Positions 51,143 to 60,332 are shown, counted from the first letter of the stretch. The stretch: 64,000 bases of DNA from JAIVGV01 sp032229975 (GCA_032229975.1 JAVXVG010000023.1:15365-79364); one strand, 5' to 3'. A program made the numbers and translations. Notes: generated from the sequence alone by a model not told the origin.

Positions 51143-52048
51143 TCACACCTCGACGAACTCCCTCGTCCTCAGCATCTCTAGTCCGGCGGCGCTCGCTGCC
51201 ACGCCGGCAACTGCCGCCGCTTCGACTTCCGGCAGCACAACTTCACCCAGCCCGTCACGCACGAAGAAGGCGTTGAATCCCAACCGCTCGCCGCCGACGA
51301 GCCTGTATCCTTTGCGCCGCGCGAGCTTGACGAAGGCCGGCAACGTCGCGCCCAAGTAAGGTGGGGATTGCGAGACATCGGCAACGAAGTCCTCGCGATA
51401 GGGGATCGTCGCTGAGACTTCCGGCCCTGCGAACGAGTTGTGTTCGACGACGACGACGCGCGGGCGTGCACACTCGATGGCCTCCCACACCCAATAGTCG
51501 TTGCCATCGATGTCTAGAGAGAGCAGATCGATCTCGCCCGCGAAGCCATGCTCCGAGATGAGGCGATCTATATTATCTCTGGTGATCCACGCTTGAACGA
51601 GCTGCGGCGGGCTGATCCACGTGTCCTTGTGGCGGGCGTAGAAAGCTCGCCCTCGTGAGATGTTCCCTTCATCGCCATCGAAGAGCAGCCCACGCCAGCC
51701 GTGGTTAATGATGAGGTTCGCGGCGTTGCACTCCACCCCATCACCCGCGCATATTTCCACGACGCGTTTGTTCGTCGTCCCGACGAGCGAGAAGATGTAA
51801 AGGAGTATTCCGTCTTCGCCGTTCTGCGAAAAGGAGCGAAACTGCACATCGTCGAAGATGGGAAGCGGCTCTTTGCGCCTCACCATCTCCTGATACTTTA
51901 GTCTGAGCAAGACTTGCGTGCCCTGATCGACTCTTTGGTAGAAGCCGAGGCGTTCATGCTCGAGGAGCGTGGGACAGGGCACATCTTCAGAGGCGACGCG
52001 GAAGACGGTGCGGAGCAGAGGTTTAAGATGTTCGCGTAAACGGGGCAT
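51143..52048 (-). CDS. FkbM-like SAM-dependent methyltransferase family protein
   Basis: About 301 residues from ATG 52048; a TTG at 52114 would add 22 residues. The central region SFSQNGEDGILLYIFSLVG leads into a Rossmann-like methyltransferase core with RVVEICAGDGVECNAANLIINHGWRGLLFDGDE. The IDLLSLDIDGNDYWVWEAIE motif and RPRVVVVEHNS follow. These match the FkbM/Methyltransf_21-like group often linked to sugar or surface-polysaccharide modification. No partner glycosyltransferase genes adjoin it, so the substrate is open. It stands alone between the tRNA terminator and a divergent secreted-protein gene. Confidence 0.75.
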   Translation of the reverse strand: MPRLREHLKPLLRTVFRVASEDVPCPTLLEHERLGFYQRVDQGTQVLLRLKYQEMVRRKEPLPIFDDVQFRSFSQNGEDGILLYIFSLVGTTNKRVVEICAGDGVECNAANLIINHGWRGLLFDGDEGNISRGRAFYARHKDTWISPPQLVQAWITRDNIDRLISEHGFAGEIDLLSLDIDGNDYWVWEAIECARPRVVVVEHNSFAGPEVSATIPYREDFVADVSQSPPYLGATLPAFVKLARRKGYRLVGGERLGFNAFFVRDGLGEVVLPEVEAAAVAGVAASAAGLEMLRTREFVEV

Positions 52049-52475
52049 AATTGCTTCTATTATTGAAGTCAAATTAAAGCACGTTTCCTCATAAATCCGA
52101 TCGCAAATTTGCAAAAAGTTTTAAGTCGCATGACACGGAGTGGATTCAACTGTCAGGCGACCCGAAGTTGCTGGCGCAAGCATCTCGATACTCGCCCTCA
52201 TGGAAGCAGTTCACGGCTCTCCAGAACAGAGTGTCCGCGATGCGGTTGACTGCACGCTGGCGCGCACCTGTCGCCTTCTGCTTGCAGGAGACTTGAGCGC
52301 GCGCGGAAGGCCCTTGCAGCTGCAACTGATGACGCGCGGCGCGAGAGAGTTGAGTCGCGCGTAAGTTGTTAGATCGGCCCCTACTCTCTTCGCAGCTCAC
52401 ACGCGCCCACTGTTTGTTGATAGCTAATGCGACTGATAGACTCTCTCCGCCAAGAGACCTGTTAGGTTCCGGCCA
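52049..52475. other. Intergenic region with no clear gene
   Basis: About 425 bases between divergent genes. It must hold promoters for both, but no consensus pair was found. The 74-codon plus-strand frame at 52140 has no ribosome-binding site or motif and was not called. Part is A/T-rich (52060-52125). No repeat array was seen. Confidence 0.5.
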
Positions 52476-53651
52476 ATGAATCAAACGCATCAAACAGTTC
52501 AGCGCATTACAGCGCGAATCTTCACGATGCTGGCGTCCGCCCTCTTCGCGGCCAGTTTTGTCGCGGCGCAATCGGGCGATCTCGCGTCGCCGACGCCGGT
52601 ATTTAATAATGAGATTAGCGGGCGCATCGCGCCGCTCGACGTGGGTGATCCGCGTCAGACGCGCCACTTCTACACCTTCAACGCGCGCCCCGGCGATCTC
52701 GAACTCACCGTTGAGGCAAACAATCTCGACGGCGAGATCGATCTCTTCACAGCTAATGCCATGCGCCCGCTCGCGCAAGTGACGCTCTATTCCGGTCTCG
52801 GCTCGAACGTCGCGCGCACGATCTTCTTTCGTCGTGACGAGACGGTCATCCTCCGCGTGCAAGCGCGCAGTCCCAACGATTCGGACGGCGCTTATCACAT
52901 ACGACTCGGCGGAACGTTCGCGGCTTCAACCCTGCCGCAGCCCGAAGAGTCCGCGCGCAAGATCGCACATGGGCCGGTCGCGTCGAGCGAGAAGCCTGCG
53001 GAGAAGGGTGCGCGCCGCGTCAACTCCATCGGCGCGCGCATCGAAGAGCCAAAGTCGGAAACGCCCGCACCCGAACACGCGGAGATCAAGCCCACTCCGA
53101 ACGAAACCACGACTCCGAAGCCCGCGCCAGCAAAGACTCCGGCCACGCGAAGCAGCACGGCGCGGCGCACGACCACTGCGCGAAGAGGCGCGACACGAGG
53201 CGGCTCGGCAGCAGGTACGACATCAACAAACGTAGAGAGCGCGAAGACCGAACCGGCTAAGACGGAGACCAAAGAACCGGCCCCGACAAGCGGCGAGCCT
53301 GCGCACACTGCCGCGAACGCGAGTCGCGCACGAGCCAATCGCACGCGCAACTCACGCACGAACACGGCGGGCGCGGAAAGTCGTCCTGCCGCGAAGAGTT
53401 CTTCTTCGTCATCGAGTGAGGCTACATCGCCTGCAAACTCTGCCGCGCCGACGGCGACGACCGCAACGGGGCTTGAGGCTCCGGGCTCGCGCATCGTGCT
53501 TGAGCTACGCGATGGAACGCGCATCGAGCGAGAGATGAGCGAGGTGCGCCGCGTGGCGGTCGAGGGCCGGCTCGTCGTCATCGTCTTCAAGAACGGTCGC
53601 GTCGAGCGACAGCCGCTCGCTAACATCCAACGGATGTCGATTGAACCTTAA
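52476..53651 (+). CDS. Secreted PPC-domain protein with low-complexity linker
   Basis: 391 residues. A signal peptide (FTMLASALFAASFVAAQ) is followed by a beta-sandwich resembling the bacterial pre-peptidase C-terminal (PPC) domain (about 45-150; ISGRIAPLDVGDPRQTRHFYTFNARPG, then GEIDLFTANAMRPL). A roughly 170-residue Ala/Thr/Pro/Lys/Glu-rich disordered stretch follows. The C-terminal strand-rich module is IVLELRDGTRIEREMSEVRRVAVEGRLVVIVFKNGRVERQPL. It has no protease domain, so it is probably a surface or periplasmic binding protein. It lies 109 bases before the magnesium-chelatase genes; a functional link is not established. Confidence 0.78.
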   Translation: MNQTHQTVQRITARIFTMLASALFAASFVAAQSGDLASPTPVFNNEISGRIAPLDVGDPRQTRHFYTFNARPGDLELTVEANNLDGEIDLFTANAMRPLAQVTLYSGLGSNVARTIFFRRDETVILRVQARSPNDSDGAYHIRLGGTFAASTLPQPEESARKIAHGPVASSEKPAEKGARRVNSIGARIEEPKSETPAPEHAEIKPTPNETTTPKPAPAKTPATRSSTARRTTTARRGATRGGSAAGTTSTNVESAKTEPAKTETKEPAPTSGEPAHTAANASRARANRTRNSRTNTAGAESRPAAKSSSSSSSEATSPANSAAPTATTATGLEAPGSRIVLELRDGTRIEREMSEVRRVAVEGRLVVIVFKNGRVERQPLANIQRMSIEP

Positions 53652-53760
53652 ACGCATCCGCACAGCGCACGCCGATCTTCGCGCGCGTGCAATCGAGACA
53701 ACGAGAAATAGTTTCTGATCCTGATCGACAACTCCGATCGACCGCTCCGTCCAGACATTA

Positions 53761-55992
53761 ATGACAGGCCTTAAAGGAAGCACGCGGAACGCCGCGCAGC
53801 GATCTACACAGTCGCCGCGCGCCTACCCGTTCACGAGTCTCGTCGGGCAAGAGGAGATGCGGCTCGCGCTGCTCCTGTGCGTCGTCGAACCCGCAATCGG
53901 CGGCGTGCTCATCACGGGCCATCGCGGCACGGGCAAGTCAACCGCCGTGCGCGCGCTGGCCGATCTGCTCCCGCCGCTCACGCGCTCTGCGCGTTGCCCG
54001 TTCAACTGTGATCCGGATCAAACGGACGAACTCTGCGACTCTTGTCGCGACGCGCTCGACGCATCGGGCAAACTCAAGCGTGAACGCGCGAACGTGCCCG
54101 TCGTCGATCTGCCGTTGAACGCAACGGAGGATCGCGTCTGCGGCGCGATCAATCTTGAACGCGCTCTGCGTGAGGGCCTGCGCGCCTTCGAGCCCGGCTT
54201 GCTCGCGCGCGCGCATCGCGGCTTTCTCTACATCGACGAAGTGAACTTGCTCGAAGACCATCTCGTCGATCTGCTGTTGGACGTTTCGGCGACGGGGCGC
54301 AATCGCGTCGAGCGTGAAGGCGTCTCGGCGGAGCACGCCGCGCGCTTCTGTCTAGTCGGCTCGTCGAATCCGGAAGAGGGCGAGCTGCGCCCGCAACTGC
54401 TCGACCGCTTCGGGTTCTGCGCCGAAGTTCGCACGCCTGATAACGCGCAAGAGCGCGCCGAAGTTGTCATGCGACGAGAGGCGTTCGACCGCGACCGTGA
54501 GTCGTTCTGCGAAGCCGCAAGCGCAGGGCAAACTGCCTTGCGTCGCAAACTCGTCCGTGCGCGTCGCAATGTTTCGCACGTCGAAGTTCCGCGCGAACTC
54601 GTGCGCTCAATCGCGGAGTTGTGCGCGCGCCTCGGCGTCGATGGACATCGCGGCGAGTTGACCATCGCGCGCGCCTCGCGTGCACTCGCCGCGTTCGAGG
54701 GGCGCAAGATCGCGACCATGAATGACGCGCGTCGCGTCGCCTCACTCGCGCTGCGCCATCGAATGCATCGCGATCCATTCGAGCAGTCGGGTGGCGGAGG
54801 TCAGATCGAAAAGGTCTCTGGCGAAATTTTCGACGATACCGAGTCGAACCGAGATGAGCAACGCGGAGGGGCGAGAAGCGAAAGTAAGGAGCGGGCCGCT
54901 TCTTCAGTAGATGAGACGGGCGAACGAGGCGGCAAGGTCGATTCTCAAGTCCCGACTGAACGAGACGCGCGCGCTCCTTCAAAACAGAACTCATACGAAG
55001 AACAGCGCAACGCTTCGCCCGAAGGCATCGGCGGCGCAAGCGCGGCCACTCTGTCTCTGCCGCCGATAGACTCGACCGCGCATATTCGTGAAGCGAAGGA
55101 AGCGAAGAAGTCGAACGCACAAAAACGTATGAGTCCGGCGGCGCACGGTCGCGCACGTTCGAGCGCGTCGAGCGTCGAGCGCGGCCGCTTCTTCGGCGCG
55201 GTGTCTGACGTTCGAGCATCGCGTGCCCTTGCGTTCGATGCAACGCTGCGCGCCGCAGCGACGAGGCGGACGCGAACGAACTTTGAAGATAATGAAGCAC
55301 GGAGCGACGCATCCACCGATCAGACGCAATACATGACTCGTGCGGCTCATGGGCCCGGCGATGCGCGCGCATCTCAGATGAGTAACGATGAACTCGTCGC
55401 GTCTGAAGATTTACGCTACAAACTCTTCAGCCGGAAGGCGGGCACGCTCTACATCTTCGCCATCGATGCTTCGGGCAGCATGGCCCTCAATCGTATCGGG
55501 CAGGCAAAGGGTGCGCTCGCGCGTCTGTTGCGACGCTCTTACGTCAGACGCGACCGCGTCGCACTCGTCACCTTCCGCGAAAGTCGGGGCCAGATTCTCT
55601 TGCGGCCCACGCGCTCGCACGCGCTCGCACGCAGGTTGCTCGACTCGCTCCTCGTCGGCGGCGCAACACCGCTCGCCGACGGCCTCCGATGCGCGCACGA
55701 GATCGCAGAGAGAGCGCGACGCGAGGGCACGGATCGCATCGCGCTGCTCGTCTTCACGGACGGACGCGCGAATGTATCGGTTGCGAAAAGTAACGACGAA
55801 GGACGCGCTAGCCTGCGACTAAAGATCGAGCGCGAGGTCGAACTTGTTGGCGACTCGCTGCGGCGCACGGGCGTCGAGTCGGTCGTCATCGACACGCGCA
55901 CGCGCTTCACGGGCGACGCGGAAGGGAAGCGACTCGCGCGTGCTCTGGGCGGCAGCTACACGCGCCTGCCTTTGACGGAGCAGGGTGTGTGA
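53761..55992 (+). CDS. bchID: Magnesium chelatase BchI-BchD fusion (AAA+ plus VWA)
   Basis: Single polypeptide of 743 residues combining the ATPase and the integrin-like subunits of magnesium chelatase. Residues about 20-340 match BchI: VGQEEMRLALLLCVVEPAIGGVLI, Walker A GHRGTGKST at 53-61, PFNCDPDQ near 80, Walker B FLYIDEVNLL near 155-164, and the sensor segment CLVGSSNPEEGELRPQLLDRFG. A charged linker of about 200 residues (350-550) corresponds to the BchD acidic/proline-rich region. The C-terminal VWA domain has an intact MIDAS motif DASGS at 569-573. With BchH it would insert Mg2+ into protoporphyrin IX. Its stop overlaps the next ORF as TGATG. Confidence 0.9.
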   Translation: MTGLKGSTRNAAQRSTQSPRAYPFTSLVGQEEMRLALLLCVVEPAIGGVLITGHRGTGKSTAVRALADLLPPLTRSARCPFNCDPDQTDELCDSCRDALDASGKLKRERANVPVVDLPLNATEDRVCGAINLERALREGLRAFEPGLLARAHRGFLYIDEVNLLEDHLVDLLLDVSATGRNRVEREGVSAEHAARFCLVGSSNPEEGELRPQLLDRFGFCAEVRTPDNAQERAEVVMRREAFDRDRESFCEAASAGQTALRRKLVRARRNVSHVEVPRELVRSIAELCARLGVDGHRGELTIARASRALAAFEGRKIATMNDARRVASLALRHRMHRDPFEQSGGGGQIEKVSGEIFDDTESNRDEQRGGARSESKERAASSVDETGERGGKVDSQVPTERDARAPSKQNSYEEQRNASPEGIGGASAATLSLPPIDSTAHIREAKEAKKSNAQKRMSPAAHGRARSSASSVERGRFFGAVSDVRASRALAFDATLRAAATRRTRTNFEDNEARSDASTDQTQYMTRAAHGPGDARASQMSNDELVASEDLRYKLFSRKAGTLYIFAIDASGSMALNRIGQAKGALARLLRRSYVRRDRVALVTFRESRGQILLRPTRSHALARRLLDSLLVGGATPLADGLRCAHEIAERARREGTDRIALLVFTDGRANVSVAKSNDEGRASLRLKIEREVELVGDSLRRTGVESVVIDTRTRFTGDAEGKRLARALGGSYTRLPLTEQGV

Positions 55993-57767
55993 TGAAAGAT
56001 AAGATGGCCGAGTTCACTCGACAGCAGTTGACCGATGAAGCGCGCGACCGGCGCGTGCGCGAGTTGTACGAGCTAGTGCTTGAGATCGAGCAGCGACTCA
56101 TCCCGACGGGCCTGCACATCTTCGGTCAGACATCGAACGAGCGCGAATGTGCAGACCTCCTGCGCATGATCGCATCGTTCGACCGGCCCGACGCGGGCAT
56201 TCGCTCTCTGCCCACACTCATCGCCGAAGGACTCTCGATCCAGATCGATGATCACTCCGACTCTTCGGAGGCGAGACGCGCTGAGGCGATGCGCGAAGAA
56301 CTACTGCAAGCGCGCGAGCGCGTTGATGTGATCGTGCGCGAGGCTGTCGCGCATCTTCTGAACGACGGACAGGAGGCAGCGAGTGTCTGGATCGAATCAC
56401 GCGCAAACGTTTCGCGCGAGGCATCGCGCCCGCTCTTCCGTCTGCTCTTTGAAGTCCGCGAACAGTTGCAGTCGAACAATGAGTTAGACAGTCTCGCGCG
56501 CGCTCTGCGTGGCGAGTATGTCGAGCCGGGGCCGGGCGCGGACATCGTGCAGAACCCGAAAGTTCTGCCGACGGGCCGGAATACGCACGCTATTAATCCT
56601 TACAGCGTCCCGTCCGATCTCGCTTACGCGCGCGCGCGCCGCGTCGTCGATCTATTGCTTGAGAGACACGTGCGCGAACAAGGTCGCTACCCTGCGGCGA
56701 TGGCCCTCGTGCTGTGGGGACTCGATAACATCAAGACGCAGGGCGAGGGCGTGGCGCAGGCACTGTGGCTGCTTGGCGTGCGCCCCATTCGCGATTCGCT
56801 CAACCGTGTTGCAGACGTTGAGCCGATCCCGCTCGCACAACTCGGACGACCGCGCATCGACGTGGTGATGACCGTCTCCGGCATCTTCCGCGATCTCTTC
56901 TCGCCGACGACCGCGCTGCTCGACCGCGCCGTCAAGTGCGTCGCCGCACTCGATGAGCCCGCCGAATTGAACTACGTGCGGCGCAACGCACACGCGCAAG
57001 TCGAAACGGAAGGCTGCTCGTTTGAAGAGGCCTCCTTGCGCGTCTTCTCAAACGCGCCGGGCAACTACGGCGCGAACGTCAACTTCATGGTGACGTGCTC
57101 GCAGTGGGAGACGGACGATGCGCTCGCCGATCTCTTCGTCACGCGCAAGTCGTTCGCCTACGGCACGGACGCGCGCGGGCGACTGTTAGAAGGTCGCGAA
57201 GCGGGCGCGTCGATGAAGCGGGCCCTCTCACGCGTCGAAGCGACGTATCAGAACATCGACTCGTTCGAGATCGGCATCACGGACGTGGATCATTATTTCG
57301 AGTATCTCGGCGGCGTCTCCAAAGCCGTCGAGAAGTCGTCGTCAGCGCGTCCGGCCATCTATCTCTCGGATTCGCTCTCGCGCGAGACGAAGGTGCGCTC
57401 GCTCGCGGAGACCGTGCGGCTTGAGACGCGTGCGAAGACGTTGAACCCGAAGTGGTACGAAGGAATGCTCAGGCACGGCTACCGGGGCGTCGCGGAGATC
57501 GAGACGCGCGTAACGAACACCTTCGGCTGGAGCGCGACCGCCGACGCCGTTGACGATTGGATTTACGATGAGGTAGCGGAAACTTTCGTCCTCGACGAAC
57601 AGATGCTCGAACGCCTGCGCGCGCTCAACCCACACTCCGCACGCTCACTCGTCGCGCGACTCCTCGAAGCCTCCGGACGTGGCTTCTGGAAAGCAGAGGG
57701 CGGCGTGCTTGAACGACTGCACGAGATTTACGATGAGTTGGAAGATCGCATCGAGGGCGTGGCGTGA
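55992..57767 (+). CDS. bchH: Magnesium chelatase subunit BchH, C-terminal half
   Basis: 591 residues equivalent to the C-terminal half of BchH/ChlH. It opens with RELYELVLEIEQRLIPTGLHIFGQ, which in normal BchH lies in mid-protein. It continues through PTGRNTHAINPYSVPSDLAYARA, GRYPAAMALVLWGLDNIKTQGEGVAQALWLLGV, LGRPRIDVVMTVSGIFRDLF and NAPGNYGANVN to the family C-terminus. The ATG at 55992 overlaps the bchID stop (GTG 55989 is the alternative). The N-terminal half is encoded by the next ORF, seven bases downstream. The gene is therefore split and its halves are in inverted order. No frameshift explains this, because the two parts are permuted. Confidence 0.92.
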   Translation: MKDKMAEFTRQQLTDEARDRRVRELYELVLEIEQRLIPTGLHIFGQTSNERECADLLRMIASFDRPDAGIRSLPTLIAEGLSIQIDDHSDSSEARRAEAMREELLQARERVDVIVREAVAHLLNDGQEAASVWIESRANVSREASRPLFRLLFEVREQLQSNNELDSLARALRGEYVEPGPGADIVQNPKVLPTGRNTHAINPYSVPSDLAYARARRVVDLLLERHVREQGRYPAAMALVLWGLDNIKTQGEGVAQALWLLGVRPIRDSLNRVADVEPIPLAQLGRPRIDVVMTVSGIFRDLFSPTTALLDRAVKCVAALDEPAELNYVRRNAHAQVETEGCSFEEASLRVFSNAPGNYGANVNFMVTCSQWETDDALADLFVTRKSFAYGTDARGRLLEGREAGASMKRALSRVEATYQNIDSFEIGITDVDHYFEYLGGVSKAVEKSSSARPAIYLSDSLSRETKVRSLAETVRLETRAKTLNPKWYEGMLRHGYRGVAEIETRVTNTFGWSATADAVDDWIYDEVAETFVLDEQMLERLRALNPHSARSLVARLLEASGRGFWKAEGGVLERLHEIYDELEDRIEGVA

Positions 57768-57774
57768 GATTCAG

Positions 57775-59940
57775 ATGAGTTTGAAGATCACAGTCTTCTA
57801 TGTCGGCTCAAGCCTACTCGCGCCGTTGCGCGCGGCGGAGCGCGAGATCGCGCGCGCGCACAAGGTCGATCTCAAAGTCGCGGCTTACAATTTCGGCGCG
57901 TCGCTCAATGAAGACAAATGGGAGTCAGTCGAAAACGATCTCTCCGAGTCATCCGTCGTCTTCGTCCTGCACGTGACGGACGGAGCGAACGCGACGAGGC
58001 TCATCAAGCTGCTCGCGAAGCACGAGTCGCCGCGCCGCGCCGTTGTCGTCATCAACTGCATGCCCGAACTGATGCGGCGCACGCGCATGGGCCGGTTGAG
58101 CTTCGGGCATAAGGGTGGCGTTGAAGGCGACGGCGTGGATGCGATCAGCCGCGATGATAAAGAGAACGCGGGTGGCGGGCGTGCGAAGAGACTCGTGAGT
58201 CGCGTCGGTGGGTGGATGGCGGAGCAGGCGAAGGGCCGGCGCGGCGGCGCGAGGTCGAGTCACACGCAGCATCTGCGCTACATCGAGCGTCTTCCAAAGT
58301 TGCTGCGGCTCGTGCCGGGTGCGGGCCGGCTCGGCGACTTCAAACACTACCTGCAACTCTTCTGCTACTTCCTACAGCCCACGCCCGCAAACGTGCGCGC
58401 GATGCTGCTCTACGCGCTCAAGCATTACGCGCATGATGAACGTCTCGCGCGCGTGCGCGTGCCCGCGCCGGAGTCGATGCCTGCGGTCGCCGTCTATCAC
58501 CCGGATGCGCCCGCTCTCTTCGAGTCGTTCGACAAGTATCGCGCGTGGCACGATGCGCGCGCGCGCAAGTTGAAACTCGCGACGCTCGACAGGTCGCGCA
58601 CCGTTGGATTGCTCCTCATGCGACCGCAGATCGTGAGTCGCACGACGAAGCACTATGACGGGCTCATACGCGCGCTTGAGAGGGAAGGGCTCGCGGCGCT
58701 TCCGGCGATCTCGACCTTCATGGACAATCGCGAGGCGTGCGAAAGATTCTTCGTCGATGAATCGCATGGCGCGCGCGTCTCGCAGATCGTCTCGCTGACG
58801 GGCTTCAGCTTCGTGGGTGGCCCTGCGATGAATGATAGCGAGGCGGCGGTCGAGTTCTTCAAAGGTTTGAACGTGCCTTATCGATCCGCCGTGAGTCTCG
58901 ACGTGCAGACGGTCGAGTCGTGGCGCGAATCTTGGACAGGACTCAACCCCGTGCAGTTGGGGATGCAGGTAGCGATTCCGGAGATCGACGGCGCGACCGA
59001 GTCGTTCGTCTTCGGCGGGATGTCTGCGGAGACTTCGGAGCCCGTGCCGCTCGAAGATCGCTGCGTTCGTCTGGCTCGGCGCATCAAGCGTTGGCAGCGT
59101 TTGCAGACCGCGTCGCGCTCCGAATTAAAGCTCGCGCTCGTCGTCTTTTGCTTCCCGCCAGACAAAGGGAACGTCGGCACGGCGGCGGAGCTGGATGTGT
59201 TCGCGAGCCTGTGGGACGTGCTGCGACGACTGAAGGCGGAAGGCTACGAAGTTGAGTTGCCGCGCGATGCGGACGATCTGCGCGAGAGAGTTTTGCGCGA
59301 TGATGAAGGGTTCGGCGGGGCGGCGCGCGTCGAATATAGAATGACGCTGGACGAGTATCGCGCGCTGTGCCCTAATGTCGATGAGATCGAAAAAGATTGG
59401 GGACGTGCTCCGGGAGCGATCAACTCTTTCGGCGGGACGCTGCTCGTGCAAGGCTTGCGACTCGGCAACGTCTTCATCGGTGTGCAGCCGACCTTTGGCT
59501 ACGAGGGCGATCCGATGAAGATGTTGATGGCGCGCGGCGGCGCACCGCATCACGGCTTCGCGGCCTTCTATGCGTTCATCGAAAAAGTTTTCAAAGCCGA
59601 TGCGGTGGTGCACGTCGGCACGCACGGCGCGTTGGAGTTCATGCCGGGCAAGCAGGCGGGGATGTCGGGCGAGTGCTGGTCTGACAGGTTGATCGGCGAG
59701 TTGCCGCACCTCTACGCCTACAGCGTCAATAATCCTTCCGAAGGGACGATTGCGCGCCGTCGTTCATACGCAGAGTTGATCTCTTACCTGACGCCGCCGG
59801 TTGAGGATGCGGGCGTCTATCGCGAACTCGCATCACTCAAGGAACTGTTGCTCGCTTACAGGCAGACGAATGATGCGCAAGAGCGCGAGTATCTCTACGA
59901 CTCGATTGCGTCGAAGGCTGAGGCTGTGCACTTCAACTGA
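57775..59940 (+). CDS. bchH: Magnesium chelatase subunit BchH, N-terminal half
   Basis: 721 residues equivalent to the N-terminal part of BchH. It begins with the BchH N-terminal domain (MSLKITVFYVGSSLLAPLRAAE; DUF3479-like) and contains KIVLVVFCFPPDKGN-type core sequence (here LALVVFCFPPDKGNVG). It ends with the highly conserved VQPTFGYEGDPMKML, VHVGTHGALEFMPGKQ, SGECWSDRLIG and NNPSEGTIARRRSYAELISYLTPP blocks. The protein stops soon after (SKAEAVHFN), where full-length BchH would continue into the part encoded upstream. Start ATG 57775 lies seven bases after the C-half stop; the frame's earlier opening at 57679 lies inside that ORF. The halves presumably reassemble into the porphyrin-binding subunit. 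Confidence 0.92.
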   Translation: MSLKITVFYVGSSLLAPLRAAEREIARAHKVDLKVAAYNFGASLNEDKWESVENDLSESSVVFVLHVTDGANATRLIKLLAKHESPRRAVVVINCMPELMRRTRMGRLSFGHKGGVEGDGVDAISRDDKENAGGGRAKRLVSRVGGWMAEQAKGRRGGARSSHTQHLRYIERLPKLLRLVPGAGRLGDFKHYLQLFCYFLQPTPANVRAMLLYALKHYAHDERLARVRVPAPESMPAVAVYHPDAPALFESFDKYRAWHDARARKLKLATLDRSRTVGLLLMRPQIVSRTTKHYDGLIRALEREGLAALPAISTFMDNREACERFFVDESHGARVSQIVSLTGFSFVGGPAMNDSEAAVEFFKGLNVPYRSAVSLDVQTVESWRESWTGLNPVQLGMQVAIPEIDGATESFVFGGMSAETSEPVPLEDRCVRLARRIKRWQRLQTASRSELKLALVVFCFPPDKGNVGTAAELDVFASLWDVLRRLKAEGYEVELPRDADDLRERVLRDDEGFGGAARVEYRMTLDEYRALCPNVDEIEKDWGRAPGAINSFGGTLLVQGLRLGNVFIGVQPTFGYEGDPMKMLMARGGAPHHGFAAFYAFIEKVFKADAVVHVGTHGALEFMPGKQAGMSGECWSDRLIGELPHLYAYSVNNPSEGTIARRRSYAELISYLTPPVEDAGVYRELASLKELLLAYRQTNDAQEREYLYDSIASKAEAVHFN

Positions 59941-59960
59941 TCGCGATCGATGATCGTGAA

Positions 59961-60233
59961 TCAAGTTGTCTTGCGTGCGCGCCGAAGTTCGCGTTTGAAG
60001 TCTGCGGCGTTGAGGCAGTGTTTGAAGACGTGCACGCCGTTGATCGTAACGACGGGGATGTCGTAGCCGTAGCGTCGCGCGAGTTCGGGGTCGTCGTCGA
60101 TGTTGATCTCTTCGAGGTTGTAGAGGCCGGTGCAGTTCGCGCGTGCGATCTCTGCCTTCGCCTCGTCGCAGAGATGGCAACCGGGGCGCGCGTAGATGAC
60201 GACTTCCGCTTTTATCGGCGTCTGATCGTTCAA
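59961..60233 (-). CDS. Glutaredoxin-like thiol protein
   Basis: 90 residues from TTG 60233, chosen because GGAGAAGG lies just upstream (60237-60244). A thioredoxin fold with VVIYARPGCHLCDEAKAEI gives a CxxC active site (CHLC) near residue 15-18. The cis-Pro lies in YDIPVVTINGVHVF near 62. It matches the glutaredoxin-like/DUF836 group. It is convergent with the bchH N-half (20 bases apart) and divergent from the Rieske gene, so it is not clearly part of either operon. It could keep thiols reduced for the neighbouring enzymes; that is inference. Confidence 0.85.
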   Translation of the reverse strand: MNDQTPIKAEVVIYARPGCHLCDEAKAEIARANCTGLYNLEEINIDDDPELARRYGYDIPVVTINGVHVFKHCLNAADFKRELRRARKTT

Positions 60234-60303
60234 GGGCCTTCTCCCGCGAATGCTATATCGATTGAGTTCGTCGTGCGGTGCGCGTGATAGTGAAAAAACT
60301 TTC

Positions 60304-60332
60304 TTGCCACGCGCGCGGCAGTTGAGTATATT
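60304..60332 (+). promoter_or_regulatory. Sigma70-type promoter of the Rieske/cytochrome b operon
   Basis: TTGCCA (60304-60309), 17 bases, TATATT (60327-60332), about 210 bases upstream of the Rieske start. The rest of the 60333-60542 leader contains no ORF with a ribosome-binding site. Confidence 0.65.

Noticed and set aside
52140..52364. 74-codon ORF before the PPC-domain gene
   Set aside because: No ribosome-binding site or recognisable sequence features; probably chance in GC-rich DNA.
57679..57774. Upstream extension of the bchH N-half frame
   Set aside because: It overlaps the coding end of the C-half ORF, and the BchH N-terminal domain begins at 57775.
55900..57800. BchH split as a simple frameshift or pseudogene
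   Set aside because: The two ORFs are in the wrong order for a frameshift (C-half first), and both are long, intact and motif-complete.
55992..59940. CobN of a cobaltochelatase instead of BchH
   Set aside because: The conserved blocks GYEGDPMKML, GTHGALEFMPGKQ and NNPSEGTIARRR, together with the BchH N-terminal domain, fit BchH better; CobN is related but differs in these regions.
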